A DNA stretch of 20,302 nucleotides from a virus, in the IMG/VR virus record IMGVR_UViG_3300030451_004463, positions 1 through 20,302 of that record; one strand, written 5' to 3'. A program made the translations under genes and the position numbers. Position 1 is the stretch's first letter. The number at the start of each line of letters is the position of its first letter. Under the pieces are notes generated by a model. The model made no database searches. It was not told where the DNA came from and saw only the letters and a program-made list of their open reading frames with translations. Of the stretch, positions 8,783 to 15,011 are shown piece by piece.

Positions 8783-9099
8783 TCAATGTCCTCATTCCTA
8801 AATGCATTTAATTCCCATGCAGCGTCGAAAATTCGTGCGATAACCTTTGCACTCTTTTTTCCAAACTCATCCACCTCTTCCTCGGTGAACAGCCGCTCGC
8901 CCTTTTCGTCGCACATGCATAGAACCAAGAACCTGGACCGGAAGTTCTTCATCTTTTCAGACGAGTACTGTTCCTCGAACATATCCCTGTCGGTTCCTGT
9001 AAGTACCTTCAGACAGAGGTCTCCACCCCATTCAGGTACTTTTATCTTTTCGATCTTGGAGTCTTTAGCCGCAAGAATCTTCGCCTTACTAAGTGCCAT
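8728..9099 (-). CDS. Tail assembly chaperone G
   Basis: This 123-residue protein has an N-terminal Lys-rich segment, a W-G-G-D-L-C-L-K-V-L beta stretch at about 24-33, then a helical region ending in a Ser/Thr/Asn-rich tail after the frameshift point (N110). Size, position between tail tube and tape measure genes, the 'VPEWGG' pattern and the -1 slippery site all fit the HK97/lambda G-type chaperone family. The G product presumably coats the tape measure and, with G-T, recruits tube subunits. A good Shine-Dalgarno (AAAGGA) sits about nine bases before the ATG. The ratio of G to G-T would be set by frameshift efficiency. Confidence 0.88.
   Translation of the reverse strand: MALSKAKILAAKDSKIEKIKVPEWGGDLCLKVLTGTDRDMFEEQYSSEKMKNFRSRFLVLCMCDEKGERLFTEEEVDEFGKKSAKVIARIFDAAWELNAFRNEDIERLGNDSTEGQNASSTSS
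8740..8753 (-). other. Small hairpin downstream of the frameshift site
   Basis: On the minus strand AGAAC, loop GCCA, GTTCT forms a five-base-pair stem that begins 16 bases after the slippery heptamer. It could modestly stimulate frameshifting, but it is short and slightly far. Lambda G-T frameshifting does not require a strong structure, so its relevance is uncertain. Confidence 0.25.
8770..8776 (-). promoter_or_regulatory. -1 ribosomal slippery heptamer GGGAAAC
   Basis: In the G frame the codons read TTG GGA AAC, so the heptamer is G GGA AAC, a perfect X XXY YYZ site. Slipping back one base gives GGG AAA and continues with CGA CTC TAC, which is exactly the T frame. The lambda counterpart is GGGAAAG. 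The site lies 13 codons before the G stop, inside the region where both frames are open. Confidence 0.9.
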
Positions 9100-9147
9100 T
9101 GCGTAATCCTTTGTAGTTGTCGCAAATGCCTTCCTTGGCGAAAAAAG

Positions 9148-9549
9148 TTAAAAACCGTAGTAGTCTGAAATCTGGAACTGCAAGTTCCCTCGAACGATAT
9201 CACCTTGGGTAGCGGTGACATCTGCTCCCGTGATAACTGTGTTTCGTTCTACCGAGTAATTCGGTGACTCGAATGTGACTCGGCATCGTCTTCCCGTGAT
9301 AGCCTGTGGGTTAACGAAGCTACCAGTTGCAATGAATTCAACAGACATGGTTCCAGCCGATGCACATGCACCGGTTGGAACCATGACTTTTGCTCCTGCT
9401 TGATCGCCAACACCAGTCGCATCAGTAACCTCTGGAGTTGGCGAGGAAATCGACACGCTTACAGGAATCACTTCATAACGCCCCGCTGCGTCATCATTAG
9501 AAAACACAGTCAGACGTAGCGTGCCACCTTGTGCCGAAAGTCCTGCCAT
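9148..9549 (-). CDS. Probable tail tube or tail-associated protein, copy 2 (133 aa)
   Basis: The 133-residue product is beta-rich with few helices, as expected of a tube or decoration subunit, and ends in a F-Q-I-S-D-Y-Y-G-F tail. Its first residues (M-A-G-L-S-A-Q-G) closely match those of the preceding gene (M-A-G-V-S-A-Q-G), suggesting related proteins or a shared assembly tag. It contains two cysteines. The gap from the preceding gene is 11 bases, and no convincing Shine-Dalgarno is seen before its ATG, so translation may depend on coupling. It sits directly before the chaperone gene G, the usual place of the major tail protein. Which of the two copies forms the tube cannot be decided from sequence alone. 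Confidence 0.72.
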   Translation of the reverse strand: MAGLSAQGGTLRLTVFSNDDAAGRYEVIPVSVSISSPTPEVTDATGVGDQAGAKVMVPTGACASAGTMSVEFIATGSFVNPQAITGRRCRVTFESPNYSVERNTVITGADVTATQGDIVRGNLQFQISDYYGF

Positions 9550-9560
9550 TCAAAGTCACG

Positions 9561-9896
9561 CTACGCAACTCGGAACGTCGCGCTCCCCGAAATGAGTGCT
9601 CCGGTCGATCCTGAGATCGATGAACTTGCAAGCGTTGCATTTCCACTGAACGATACAGGTCCGCTAATATCAAGCATACCTGATGTGCCAGCGTCGAGAA
9701 TATCTGTGGAAATGTAATCGCAAGTCACCTCTCGGTCTGTTGCGAAACCACCAACGAACTCACGACGAGCACCTGGGGCAATACCCAAGTGGCTACCGTC
9801 GATAAGGTCTTGGGTATCATTAACGGCGAAGGAAGTAACTGTTAAAGCGTTACCACCGAAAGTAAATGTCAGTCCTTGTGCTGAAACTCCAGCCAT
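9561..9896 (-). CDS. Probable tail tube protein, copy 1 (111 aa)
   Basis: The 111-residue protein is Gly/Ser/Thr-rich and beta-stranded throughout, with the segment G-F-A-T-D-R-E-V-T-C-D-Y in the middle and no membrane or signal sequence. A strong Shine-Dalgarno (AAAGGAG) lies about eight bases before the ATG, the best in the tail cluster, which fits a protein needed in many copies. It follows the tail terminator gene and precedes the related 133-aa gene. Position and composition suggest the major tail tube subunit, although it is shorter than most tube proteins (lambda V is 246 aa). No family match is certain. Confidence 0.72.
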   Translation of the reverse strand: MAGVSAQGLTFTFGGNALTVTSFAVNDTQDLIDGSHLGIAPGARREFVGGFATDREVTCDYISTDILDAGTSGMLDISGPVSFSGNATLASSSISGSTGALISGSATFRVA

Positions 9897-9917
9897 TGTG
9901 TGAACTCCTTTTCAAGG

Positions 9918-10346
9918 TCACTCGGAAGCTTCCTGCCACCGAATTTGATACAGTTGACGAACCTCATAAGCAGGGGGCATTTGAGCACCTGAAGTCGTGG
10001 GGTCTAGAAAATCGTCAACCTCACTAATCAGTCTCATATCATTAATTGTAACACCGGAGCGAGTGCCGGTGTAACCATCCAACACCAAGCGAACCTCGTC
10101 TGCAAGTTCTCGAACGCCATCATATGTAACGCTCCAAACCGCAATCTGAAGGTTTACAACAGGCATGTATAGCGGTCCTGTCAGTGCTGAGTCTCGAACG
10201 ATGTTGCTTCTGCGGTAAACCAAGAACGGCAACTCGGCATTTGTCTTCGGTACTGCTATCGGATAAAGCTGAAATCCGATGATTCGTGCAACCGTGGGGG
10301 TTGTCACCAGCTTGGTAAAGACGTGTCTTTCAGGTGATAAGTACAT
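9918..10346 (-). CDS. Tail terminator / tail completion protein (DUF3168-like)
   Basis: The 142-residue protein has the pattern of the DUF3168 / lambda gpU-like group: P-Y-type beta start (L-P-F-L-V-Y-R-R at about 39-46), a central beta strand L-Q-I-A-V-W-S, a helix D-G-V-R-E-L-A-D-E-V-R-L-V-L-D, and a final beta strand (Y-Q-I-R-W). These proteins cap the tail tube and stop its polymerisation, and then join head and tail. The ATG overlaps the upstream stop by one base (TAATG). The downstream neighbour is the first tail tube candidate, which is the standard gene order. Confidence 0.82.
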   Translation of the reverse strand: MYLSPERHVFTKLVTTPTVARIIGFQLYPIAVPKTNAELPFLVYRRSNIVRDSALTGPLYMPVVNLQIAVWSVTYDGVRELADEVRLVLDGYTGTRSGVTINDMRLISEVDDFLDPTTSGAQMPPAYEVRQLYQIRWQEASE

Positions 10347-11113
10347 TAGTCAGTAAACCTCGCCGTTTGTTCTCTTATGGAGGCTAAAAGTGCTGCTCGT
10401 GCGTTATCCCCAACTTGTTCGAGTGACCTTTCCATAGGTCTTTGTGCAGGCATACCTCCATACGATTCGCCTGACTGCAATGTCATTGGTCTCATGCCAT
10501 CTTCGCCCGGAAGGAAGTCGTGCGGATATCCTGATCCGGCTCGTGCCTGTCTCGTCGGTTCGTCGATTGAACCCATGAGAAAGTAGTACCCTTTACCCAT
10601 GCTTGCGAATTTGGAGTCAGTAACCCCACTTGCTGATCGCTTCATCTTCCCGTTGATCATCTGATGTACGTTGACATATGTCCTTCGACCTTGAGTTCCA
10701 GGCTTTCTTCGAGGTGTTCCGAACTCAACAAGCCACGCATGGTTGCCTGAACCATCTCTTTCGCTTGCACTTCCTGTTCCTGTGCTCCTCGGTCCTGTGA
10801 CAGATATCACAGCACTGTTTCGCGGGTATGCAACGTACTTTGTCTTTACCGACTTCTTCAGATTCCCCGTTACGTCACCAACATTTGATCGATACTGATC
10901 AGCAATCATTCGGGACGGTTTTCGGAGTGCTTTCCTGAGTGCGTCTTCTCCCGTCTTCCCGCTTGCGTCGAGTTTGTCAGCAGCTTCAATAAGTTTTTTT
11001 GCTGCAGTGTCAAAGCCACCGGCATTTACGGTCACGAAACCTGCTGCAATCTGCTTGCCGGTCTGACCTCCGTACTGATTAGGGAAACCCTTTCCTTGAG
11101 TAATTACTCCCAT
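10346..11113 (-). CDS. HK97 gp10-like head-tail or tail completion protein
   Basis: The 255-residue protein has the hallmarks of the HK97 gp10 family: an N-terminal helix with K-L-I-E-A-A-D-K-L, then R-K-P-S-R-M-I-A-D-Q-Y-R, the stretch T-G-N-L-K-K-S-V, and a G-N-H-A-W-L-V-E-F-G-T core. The C-terminal half ends in the helix S-L-E-Q-V-G-D-N-A-R-A-A-L-L. Such proteins take part in joining the head to the tail tube. It is longer than a usual gp10 homologue (110-160 aa); the extra length is a basic Gly/Arg-rich insert at about 135-210. It shares TAATG overlaps with both neighbours, so it is probably translated by coupling. Confidence 0.85.
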   Translation of the reverse strand: MGVITQGKGFPNQYGGQTGKQIAAGFVTVNAGGFDTAAKKLIEAADKLDASGKTGEDALRKALRKPSRMIADQYRSNVGDVTGNLKKSVKTKYVAYPRNSAVISVTGPRSTGTGSASERDGSGNHAWLVEFGTPRRKPGTQGRRTYVNVHQMINGKMKRSASGVTDSKFASMGKGYYFLMGSIDEPTRQARAGSGYPHDFLPGEDGMRPMTLQSGESYGGMPAQRPMERSLEQVGDNARAALLASIREQTARFTD

Positions 11114-11433
11114 TAGGTCACCTCTCGTACTAGCAGCTCAAGAAGTGTTCTGCCATACCGCTCCACAACGCTGGCGACTTCCATAGTCCTGCCTCGCCAC
11201 GTTATTCTCGCTTGGTGGTTAATGCCTTCACGGAAGCGAATATGAATTTTGTGAGTTGCTATCACATTAGCTTGCATTGCCTGCAGTATTTCTCTTGAGT
11301 TCATGCCGTTTACGCTTGCATACACGTTGGCTAACGTCTGCCACGACATGTAGGACTCTCCAAGCGTGTTTCGCGACTCTTTCGGAGTCTCGATGAGTAT
11401 TCGCTCTTTTAGTCTTCCAGCTTGTATGCTCAT
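11113..11433 (-). CDS. Head closure protein (SPP1 gp16-like head-tail adaptor)
   Basis: The 106-residue protein begins with M-S-I-Q-A-G-R-L-K-E-R-I-L-I-E-T-P, followed by G-E-S-Y-M-S-W-Q-T-L-A-N-V-Y-A-S-V, then H-K-I-H-I-R-F-R and W-R-G-R-T-M-E-V-A-S-V. This is the recognisable arrangement of the Phage_H_T_join head-tail adaptor family, a small beta-barrel that closes the head after packaging and docks the tail. Length matches the family (about 105-115 aa). It lies between an unknown 111-aa gene and the gp10-like gene, with TAATG junctions on both sides. Confidence 0.93.
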   Translation of the reverse strand: MSIQAGRLKERILIETPKESRNTLGESYMSWQTLANVYASVNGMNSREILQAMQANVIATHKIHIRFREGINHQARITWRGRTMEVASVVERYGRTLLELLVREVT

Positions 11434-11768
11434 TACGAAAACACCACAGCGGAGTAGGAACCAGAACCTGAAGGTGCTGAAACGGATGGTAATTCTGTCA
11501 CAGGGAGTACTGCTAGACGACCAGCGGATATGTCAATTGAACCCTCAAGCCGAATAGTTGATGAACCTGTGTTCTTAATTGCTAGCATGGAAACTGTTGT
11601 AAGTGCTTGAGTGGTTATTGGTTCTGCTGCAGTAGTCAATGTGTCGGTAACTGTTTCGCAGCGGGTAGGGTTTTGACGCAAATGTTCGTCAATACTGCCC
11701 AGAGAGAACGTGCCTTCCGTTGTCTCGTGATAAACAACGTCTATATCTATCCTTGCTTGGAAGCTCAT
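11433..11768 (-). CDS. Unknown beta-rich protein in the connector cluster (111 aa)
   Basis: This 111-residue product is Ser/Thr-rich and appears beta-stranded, with T-T-V-S-M-L-A-I-K-N-T-G-S-S-T-I in the middle and a Ser/Gly-rich C-terminal end. It begins in an ATGA overlap with the gp6-like gene and ends in a TAATG overlap with the head closure gene, so it belongs to the same translational unit. There is no membrane segment, and one cysteine is visible. I do not recognise a family. The 'I-K-N-T-G' beta motif resembles small virion-surface proteins I have seen in environmental phages, which would fit a minor head or decoration protein; this is a weak inference. Confidence 0.6.
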   Translation of the reverse strand: MSFQARIDIDVVYHETTEGTFSLGSIDEHLRQNPTRCETVTDTLTTAAEPITTQALTTVSMLAIKNTGSSTIRLEGSIDISAGRLAVLPVTELPSVSAPSGSGSYSAVVFS

Positions 11769-12442
11769 CTATAAATTCCTAAATTGCACTGAGACATAAG
11801 AGTTTCAAATGTGTACGGTATCGGCACATTCTGGGAGGTCATCCCGGCTGTTACCGGCTCGCGGTTTGCGTAGAAGTGACCAACCAAAAGAAGAATTGCA
11901 TGTCGGCAAACAGGCTCAAACTGCATCTCGGATCTCCCCGCGCCTGCAGTCCACTTAACGGTCACGCTGTTTTCGTCACCTCTCACAGCAGGCCAGACTG
12001 CAGCGTAGTTTGGATAGATCCTCCCTGGAACTGCCCTGTCATCAACCTGAAAGTCAGCGTTGCTAGATAGCATCGTTCTGTTTGTGCCACCTTCGTCTCG
12101 GTATGTGACTGTGACTTCCAGAGATCCGGTGATATTCGATGCCCTGAGTGGTGGTCTCGGTAATACAAGTTCCCACATAGGGAAGTGGTCGTACTTGGCT
12201 TCCCAGACAGTGGTGATTATCGTGCGATCAAGCCTGTCTTCAACAATTGATCTCCCGAGTGAAATTAAAGACGATATGTATGTGTCATCATCAGATGTAT
12301 CTACCCGACAGTGAGCTTTTGCTTCCTCTAACGTTACTGGTTCAACTGCAGGTGGCGTATGCCTGACCAGCGAACGATATGGAGTTATCGTAGAGGATGG
12401 TGACTTTGGTGTAACATAGACAATCGTCGATGGTTGAATCAT
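11765..12442 (-). CDS. Head-tail connector adaptor (HK97 gp6 / phiE125 gp8-like)
   Basis: The 225-residue protein contains the family signature P-V-T-L-E-E-A-K-A-H-C-R-V-D at about 36-49, followed by D-D-D-T-Y-I-S-S-L-I (helical) and R-S-I-V-E-D-R-L-D-R. A beta-rich middle and a C-terminal helix follow, the latter carrying C-R-H-A-I-L-L-L-V-G-H-F-Y-A-N-R-E-P, another typical family segment. These adaptors form a ring below the portal. The ATG overlaps the stop of the preceding 70-aa gene (ATGA), and its own stop overlaps the next ATG in the same way. Confidence 0.93.
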   Translation of the reverse strand: MIQPSTIVYVTPKSPSSTITPYRSLVRHTPPAVEPVTLEEAKAHCRVDTSDDDTYISSLISLGRSIVEDRLDRTIITTVWEAKYDHFPMWELVLPRPPLRASNITGSLEVTVTYRDEGGTNRTMLSSNADFQVDDRAVPGRIYPNYAAVWPAVRGDENSVTVKWTAGAGRSEMQFEPVCRHAILLLVGHFYANREPVTAGMTSQNVPIPYTFETLMSQCNLGIYR

Positions 12443-12651
12443 TGTTTTCGTCGCCTTCTTGGCTTCTTGTTGATTACGGCACGCTCGGTTTTTTCCTCTG
12501 GAGCGATTGCTGCCTCAACGGGCGACTCTTCTTCTTGGTCCAGGACCTCAACGAGTCCTCGAGCCTTCAGAATCTTCACCATAGGTTCAGGCCAATCGAA
12601 CTCGCCACCTCGTCTATAAATGTCAAAAGCACTTAGTACACGAACCTTCAT
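12439..12651 (-). CDS. Small basic-tailed head-module protein (70 aa)
   Basis: I choose the ATG at 12651 because it overlaps the glycosyltransferase stop (ATGA) and has GGGGAG seven bases upstream; an in-frame start at 12696 would add 15 residues inside the upstream gene. The protein begins M-K-V-R-V-L, carries the segment I-L-K-A-R-G-L-V-E-V-L that resembles small phage proteins found next to gp6-like adaptors, then an acidic region and a strongly basic end (K-K-P-R-R-R-R-K-Q). The basic tail could contact DNA or the acidic inside of a connector. No enzymatic motif is present. Function is unknown. Confidence 0.7.
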   Translation of the reverse strand: MKVRVLSAFDIYRRGGEFDWPEPMVKILKARGLVEVLDQEEESPVEAAIAPEEKTERAVINKKPRRRRKQ

Positions 12652-13373
12652 TTTACCACTCCCCAAGCTTCTGCCGGTGCAGTCCGGTTCTGCCAATAGT
12701 CGTTAGTGTGCTGTTGAACCTTACATGTCCCCGATGAACGTGAAGGCCAGGTGATCATAAGTTCGGCGTGTCCGACACTCACATTTGTGGCAATTCCAAG
12801 TGTGTTGCCCGCCTGCTTGAACTTTCTCCAAAAACCAATGTCGGCATCTTGGTGATCACCATCGTATGTGCCGTTTTCGTCTGCTCTTTCAACAAACCAA
12901 GGTTTTTTCATCTTCTTGATTGCAGCAGTTCGTATGAACGTGAGTCCAAAATGTGCAGTATCAACTTGCTGCACAGGCTCATCAAACCAACTGTCATCAA
13001 CGGACGTTCGCTCCTTCACGTCACTACCGTCTAAGGCGAACATCACGCAGTTTGCTTCTCTTTTTGACTGAAGCGGTGCGATGGCATCTTTGCCACTCCA
13101 CATCAGTAAAGTAAGCAAGGCTTCAACAGTCCTTGCATTGAATACAGTGTCGTAATCGATGGTGAGAATTACATCGTGAGTGTCCAGAACAGGCTCAATT
13201 GCCTTTTGTAGACACTGACCCCAAAAAGCACCTGTGACTTTTATCGGTGCTATGCCATAAGGGGCTAACGCTGACGAAACGCAAAAGAAGTTATCCGTGA
13301 ATCCTAGTCTCGGGGTACTCATTACAGCCGCGACTTTGACTTCGGCATCAACCGAACCAACTTTAACAAGCAT
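12648..13373 (-). CDS. Glycosyltransferase-like protein (GT-A fold) in the head module
   Basis: The 241-residue product begins at ATG 13373, preceded by GGAG at seven bases; an in-frame GTG at 13460 falls inside the terminator and is rejected. The sequence fits a GT-A-fold enzyme: V-A-A-V-M-S-T-P strand and loop at about 14-21, the metal-binding D-Y-D at 73-75 within L-T-I-D-Y-D-T-V-F, H-F-G-L-T-F-I-R at 141-148, K-P-W-F at 157-160, D-A-D-I-G-F-W at 176-182 and V-G-H at 200-202. Acceptor and donor are unknown. It could glycosylate a virion or cell-surface component. It lies alone between the capsid terminator and the connector unit, and it is a non-core gene. It may be an accessory insertion. 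Confidence 0.8.
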   Translation of the reverse strand: MLVKVGSVDAEVKVAAVMSTPRLGFTDNFFCVSSALAPYGIAPIKVTGAFWGQCLQKAIEPVLDTHDVILTIDYDTVFNARTVEALLTLLMWSGKDAIAPLQSKREANCVMFALDGSDVKERTSVDDSWFDEPVQQVDTAHFGLTFIRTAAIKKMKKPWFVERADENGTYDGDHQDADIGFWRKFKQAGNTLGIATNVSVGHAELMITWPSRSSGTCKVQQHTNDYWQNRTAPAEAWGVVK

Positions 13374-13378
13374 TGAAT

Positions 13379-13399
13379 CGCTCCAAAGGTAAAGGAGCG
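13379..13399 (-). promoter_or_regulatory. Hairpin hiding the glycosyltransferase ribosome-binding site
   Basis: On the minus strand CGCTCC (13399-13394), loop TTTACCTTT, GGAGCG (13384-13379) makes a perfect six-base-pair, GC-rich stem. The second arm contains the GGAG Shine-Dalgarno seven bases before the ATG at 13373, so folding would block initiation. A competing stem upstream is described separately. Confidence 0.45.
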
Positions 13400-13412
13400 G
13401 GCGCGCCTCCTT
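13392..13412 (-). promoter_or_regulatory. Competing hairpin that would free the ribosome-binding site
   Basis: On the minus strand AAGGAG (13412-13407), loop GCGCGCCCG, CTCCTT (13397-13392) makes a perfect six-base-pair stem. It shares CTCC with the hairpin at 13379-13399, so only one can form. The AAGGAGG here is itself a perfect Shine-Dalgarno with no suitable start codon following, which suggests a pairing role. A further short stem (GGCGC/GCGCC, 13400-13417) is possible. Confidence 0.35.
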
Positions 13413-13443
13413 GCGCCTTTTCGGTACGTCCTGACCTTCCCGC

Positions 13444-13483
13444 AAAAAAAGAACCCCCACCGGGATTTTTAGTCCCGGTGGGG
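13444..13483 (-). terminator. Intrinsic terminator after the major capsid gene
   Basis: On the minus strand CCCCACCGGGA (13483-13473), loop CTAAAAA, TCCCGGTGGGG (13465-13455) is a perfect 11-base-pair stem, followed by GTTC and seven Ts. It begins 21 bases after the capsid stop. This is the only strong intrinsic terminator I find in the window, and it lies inside the structural operon, so part of transcription must read through or start again downstream. Confidence 0.93.
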
Positions 13484-13504
13484 TCTGTTGCTGCGGACTT
13501 AATA

Positions 13505-14851
13505 TTAAGACGCTGCGGTTTGCAGTGCGATAACAGGACCAGCTTCGGTTGTGCTACCAAGCGAATGATGCTGGATGCTGCAACGCATCGAACCCTGCAT
13601 AAGCAGTTGATCAGTTGTTGCGTACACCTGATCGAACAGTTTAACACTGAACTCGCGACGACTAGCGTAGATTGAACTTAGTCCAAGGTTTCCGAAGAGA
13701 ACCTTAACTACGCCAGCATCTGCACCGAGTGTGCTGTCCATGACGTGAACCAGTTCAACTGGGTATCCCATGAAGGAAAGTCCAGAATCACCAGCGAGGT
13801 CATCGGCAGCATTCCCACCCAAGGCGTACTTCAGTCTTCCGATTGAAGCGGCGTACCCTGCGGGAGATATGTACCACTTAGCACCGGCCCCCCTAGCGTA
13901 GATTGGTAGCTGACCGACTACGTTCAAAAAATCGTCTACGTCGAGAGTCTCGAAACCAGTGTTGCCACTAGCAGCGTCAACTACACTTGCGGTGTGGTTG
14001 CCGTCGTCGATCTTGACAGTAAGACCACTGATAGAACCATCAGAAGATGTTCCATCACCATTCCAGCCAACGCTGTCAATCTTGAATGCCAGTGAAGTGG
14101 CGAATTCTTGAGTGACTTGGTCAGCAATTGAAACGAAGTCAGCGGAGTCCTCAAGGACTTCTGAACTAAGTCGCGTTGCAACAGCAAGTTTCTGTGCATT
14201 GATCGTGACCTGTTCGTAGACTTGCTGACTTTCAGTGATACTACTGCCTTCTCCAACGAAGTAGGCTGTTGTACCTGAACTACGTTTAGGAATGTTCATC
14301 ACATCCCGAGACATAGTTACTCGCTCGCAAGCACCAGGCATTGTGCCGTACTCTTCAACGAGACGAATTACTCGAGCAGCGAACTCGTCAGGGACGAGGA
14401 AGCCACCAGCAGAATTCGTTCCTTCGCTAAGAGCACGAGCTTCGATGCCGTGGTCTTTGCACCAGCGAAGGTCGTCTTGGTTTCGGTACACTGTACCTCG
14501 AATCCAACGACCGATGCCGTAAGCAGTTTTCACGTCATCAGCACCATCACGGTAAGCACGAAGCTCAGTGTGATGAGGAAGAACTTGACGAATTTCAGTC
14601 TTCGTTTCTTCAGCCTTTTCGACAGGTGCTGGAGCAGGAGCGGCAGGTTCAACAACTGCCCGGAGTTCCTTTTCCTTTGCTGCCAACTTGGATTCAAAGT
14701 CGAGATCAGCTTTTACTGCGTCGGCTTCTTCTGAAAGCTTGCGAAGTTCTGCTGTCTGTTCTTCGTTGCGATCTTCTTGATCGGCTAATTCGCTCATGCG
14801 AGCTGCAACTGCAGCGGCACGGTCTTGTAACCTTTTTAGGTTCTGTCCCAT
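13505..14851 (-). CDS. HK97-fold major capsid protein
   Basis: The 448-residue protein has the standard architecture. Residues 1-66 form a charged coiled-coil delta domain, followed by an Ala/Pro linker (68-78) and a further stretch. The mature shell domain begins near E-G-T-N-S-A-G-G-F-L-V-P (143-154), the usual family motif, and contains the E-loop, P-domain and A-domain segments (T-A-Y-F-V-G-E-G, T-R-L-S-S-E-V-L-E-D-S, and a late M-G-Y-P-V strand). It assembles the icosahedral head, with the delta domain serving as internal scaffold removed by the prohead protease. The start ATG follows a strong Shine-Dalgarno (AAAGGAG). It has a 160-base leader and is followed by a terminator, consistent with an individually tuned, highly expressed gene. 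Confidence 0.97.
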   Translation of the reverse strand: MGQNLKRLQDRAAAVAARMSELADQEDRNEEQTAELRKLSEEADAVKADLDFESKLAAKEKELRAVVEPAAPAPAPVEKAEETKTEIRQVLPHHTELRAYRDGADDVKTAYGIGRWIRGTVYRNQDDLRWCKDHGIEARALSEGTNSAGGFLVPDEFAARVIRLVEEYGTMPGACERVTMSRDVMNIPKRSSGTTAYFVGEGSSITESQQVYEQVTINAQKLAVATRLSSEVLEDSADFVSIADQVTQEFATSLAFKIDSVGWNGDGTSSDGSISGLTVKIDDGNHTASVVDAASGNTGFETLDVDDFLNVVGQLPIYARGAGAKWYISPAGYAASIGRLKYALGGNAADDLAGDSGLSFMGYPVELVHVMDSTLGADAGVVKVLFGNLGLSSIYASRREFSVKLFDQVYATTDQLLMQGSMRCSIQHHSLGSTTEAGPVIALQTAAS

Positions 14852-15011
14852 AGCTAAATCACTCCTTTGTGAGATCCAGCCACAGGCAGTGCAAGTAGCT
14901 GGCAGGTATGTAAAAATCCCGCTAGCGCACCGTTATCAGCATCCACTGTAACTTGCACTGTTCAGGTTAGCGTCCACCAACCTGCTGTAATCAATTTTAA
15001 TGGATTGCAGG
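14852..15011 (-). promoter_or_regulatory. Capsid gene leader with repeats and possible pseudoknot
   Basis: This is the longest non-coding gap in the window. A perfect 10-base inverted repeat pairs 14951-14960 (ACTTGCACTG) with 14887-14896 (CAGTGCAAGT). A second five-base stem pairs 14898-14902 with 14876-14880 (GCTGG/CCAGC). The two cross, which gives an H-type pseudoknot order. A six-base hairpin (CAGGTT...AACCTG) lies at 14963-14984, and CAGGTTAGC occurs twice (14963-14971 and 15008-15016). The structures end seven bases before the Shine-Dalgarno AAAGGAGT at 14868-14861. I could not identify a convincing promoter. A role in capsid expression is inferred. Confidence 0.5.

Noticed and set aside
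9100-9147. Intrinsic terminator between the second tail protein and the chaperone
   Set aside because: There are T runs but no stable stem in front of them; the segment is an ordinary spacer with a ribosome-binding site.
13374-13460. Upstream GTG start at 13460 for the glycosyltransferase gene
   Set aside because: It would put the first codons inside the capsid terminator; the ATG at 13373 has a Shine-Dalgarno and begins near the first strand of the fold.
14852-15011. Sigma-70-like promoter in the capsid leader
   Set aside because: TTGATT with a 17-base spacer to GCTAAC is possible but the -10 matches only half the consensus; not convincing enough to list.
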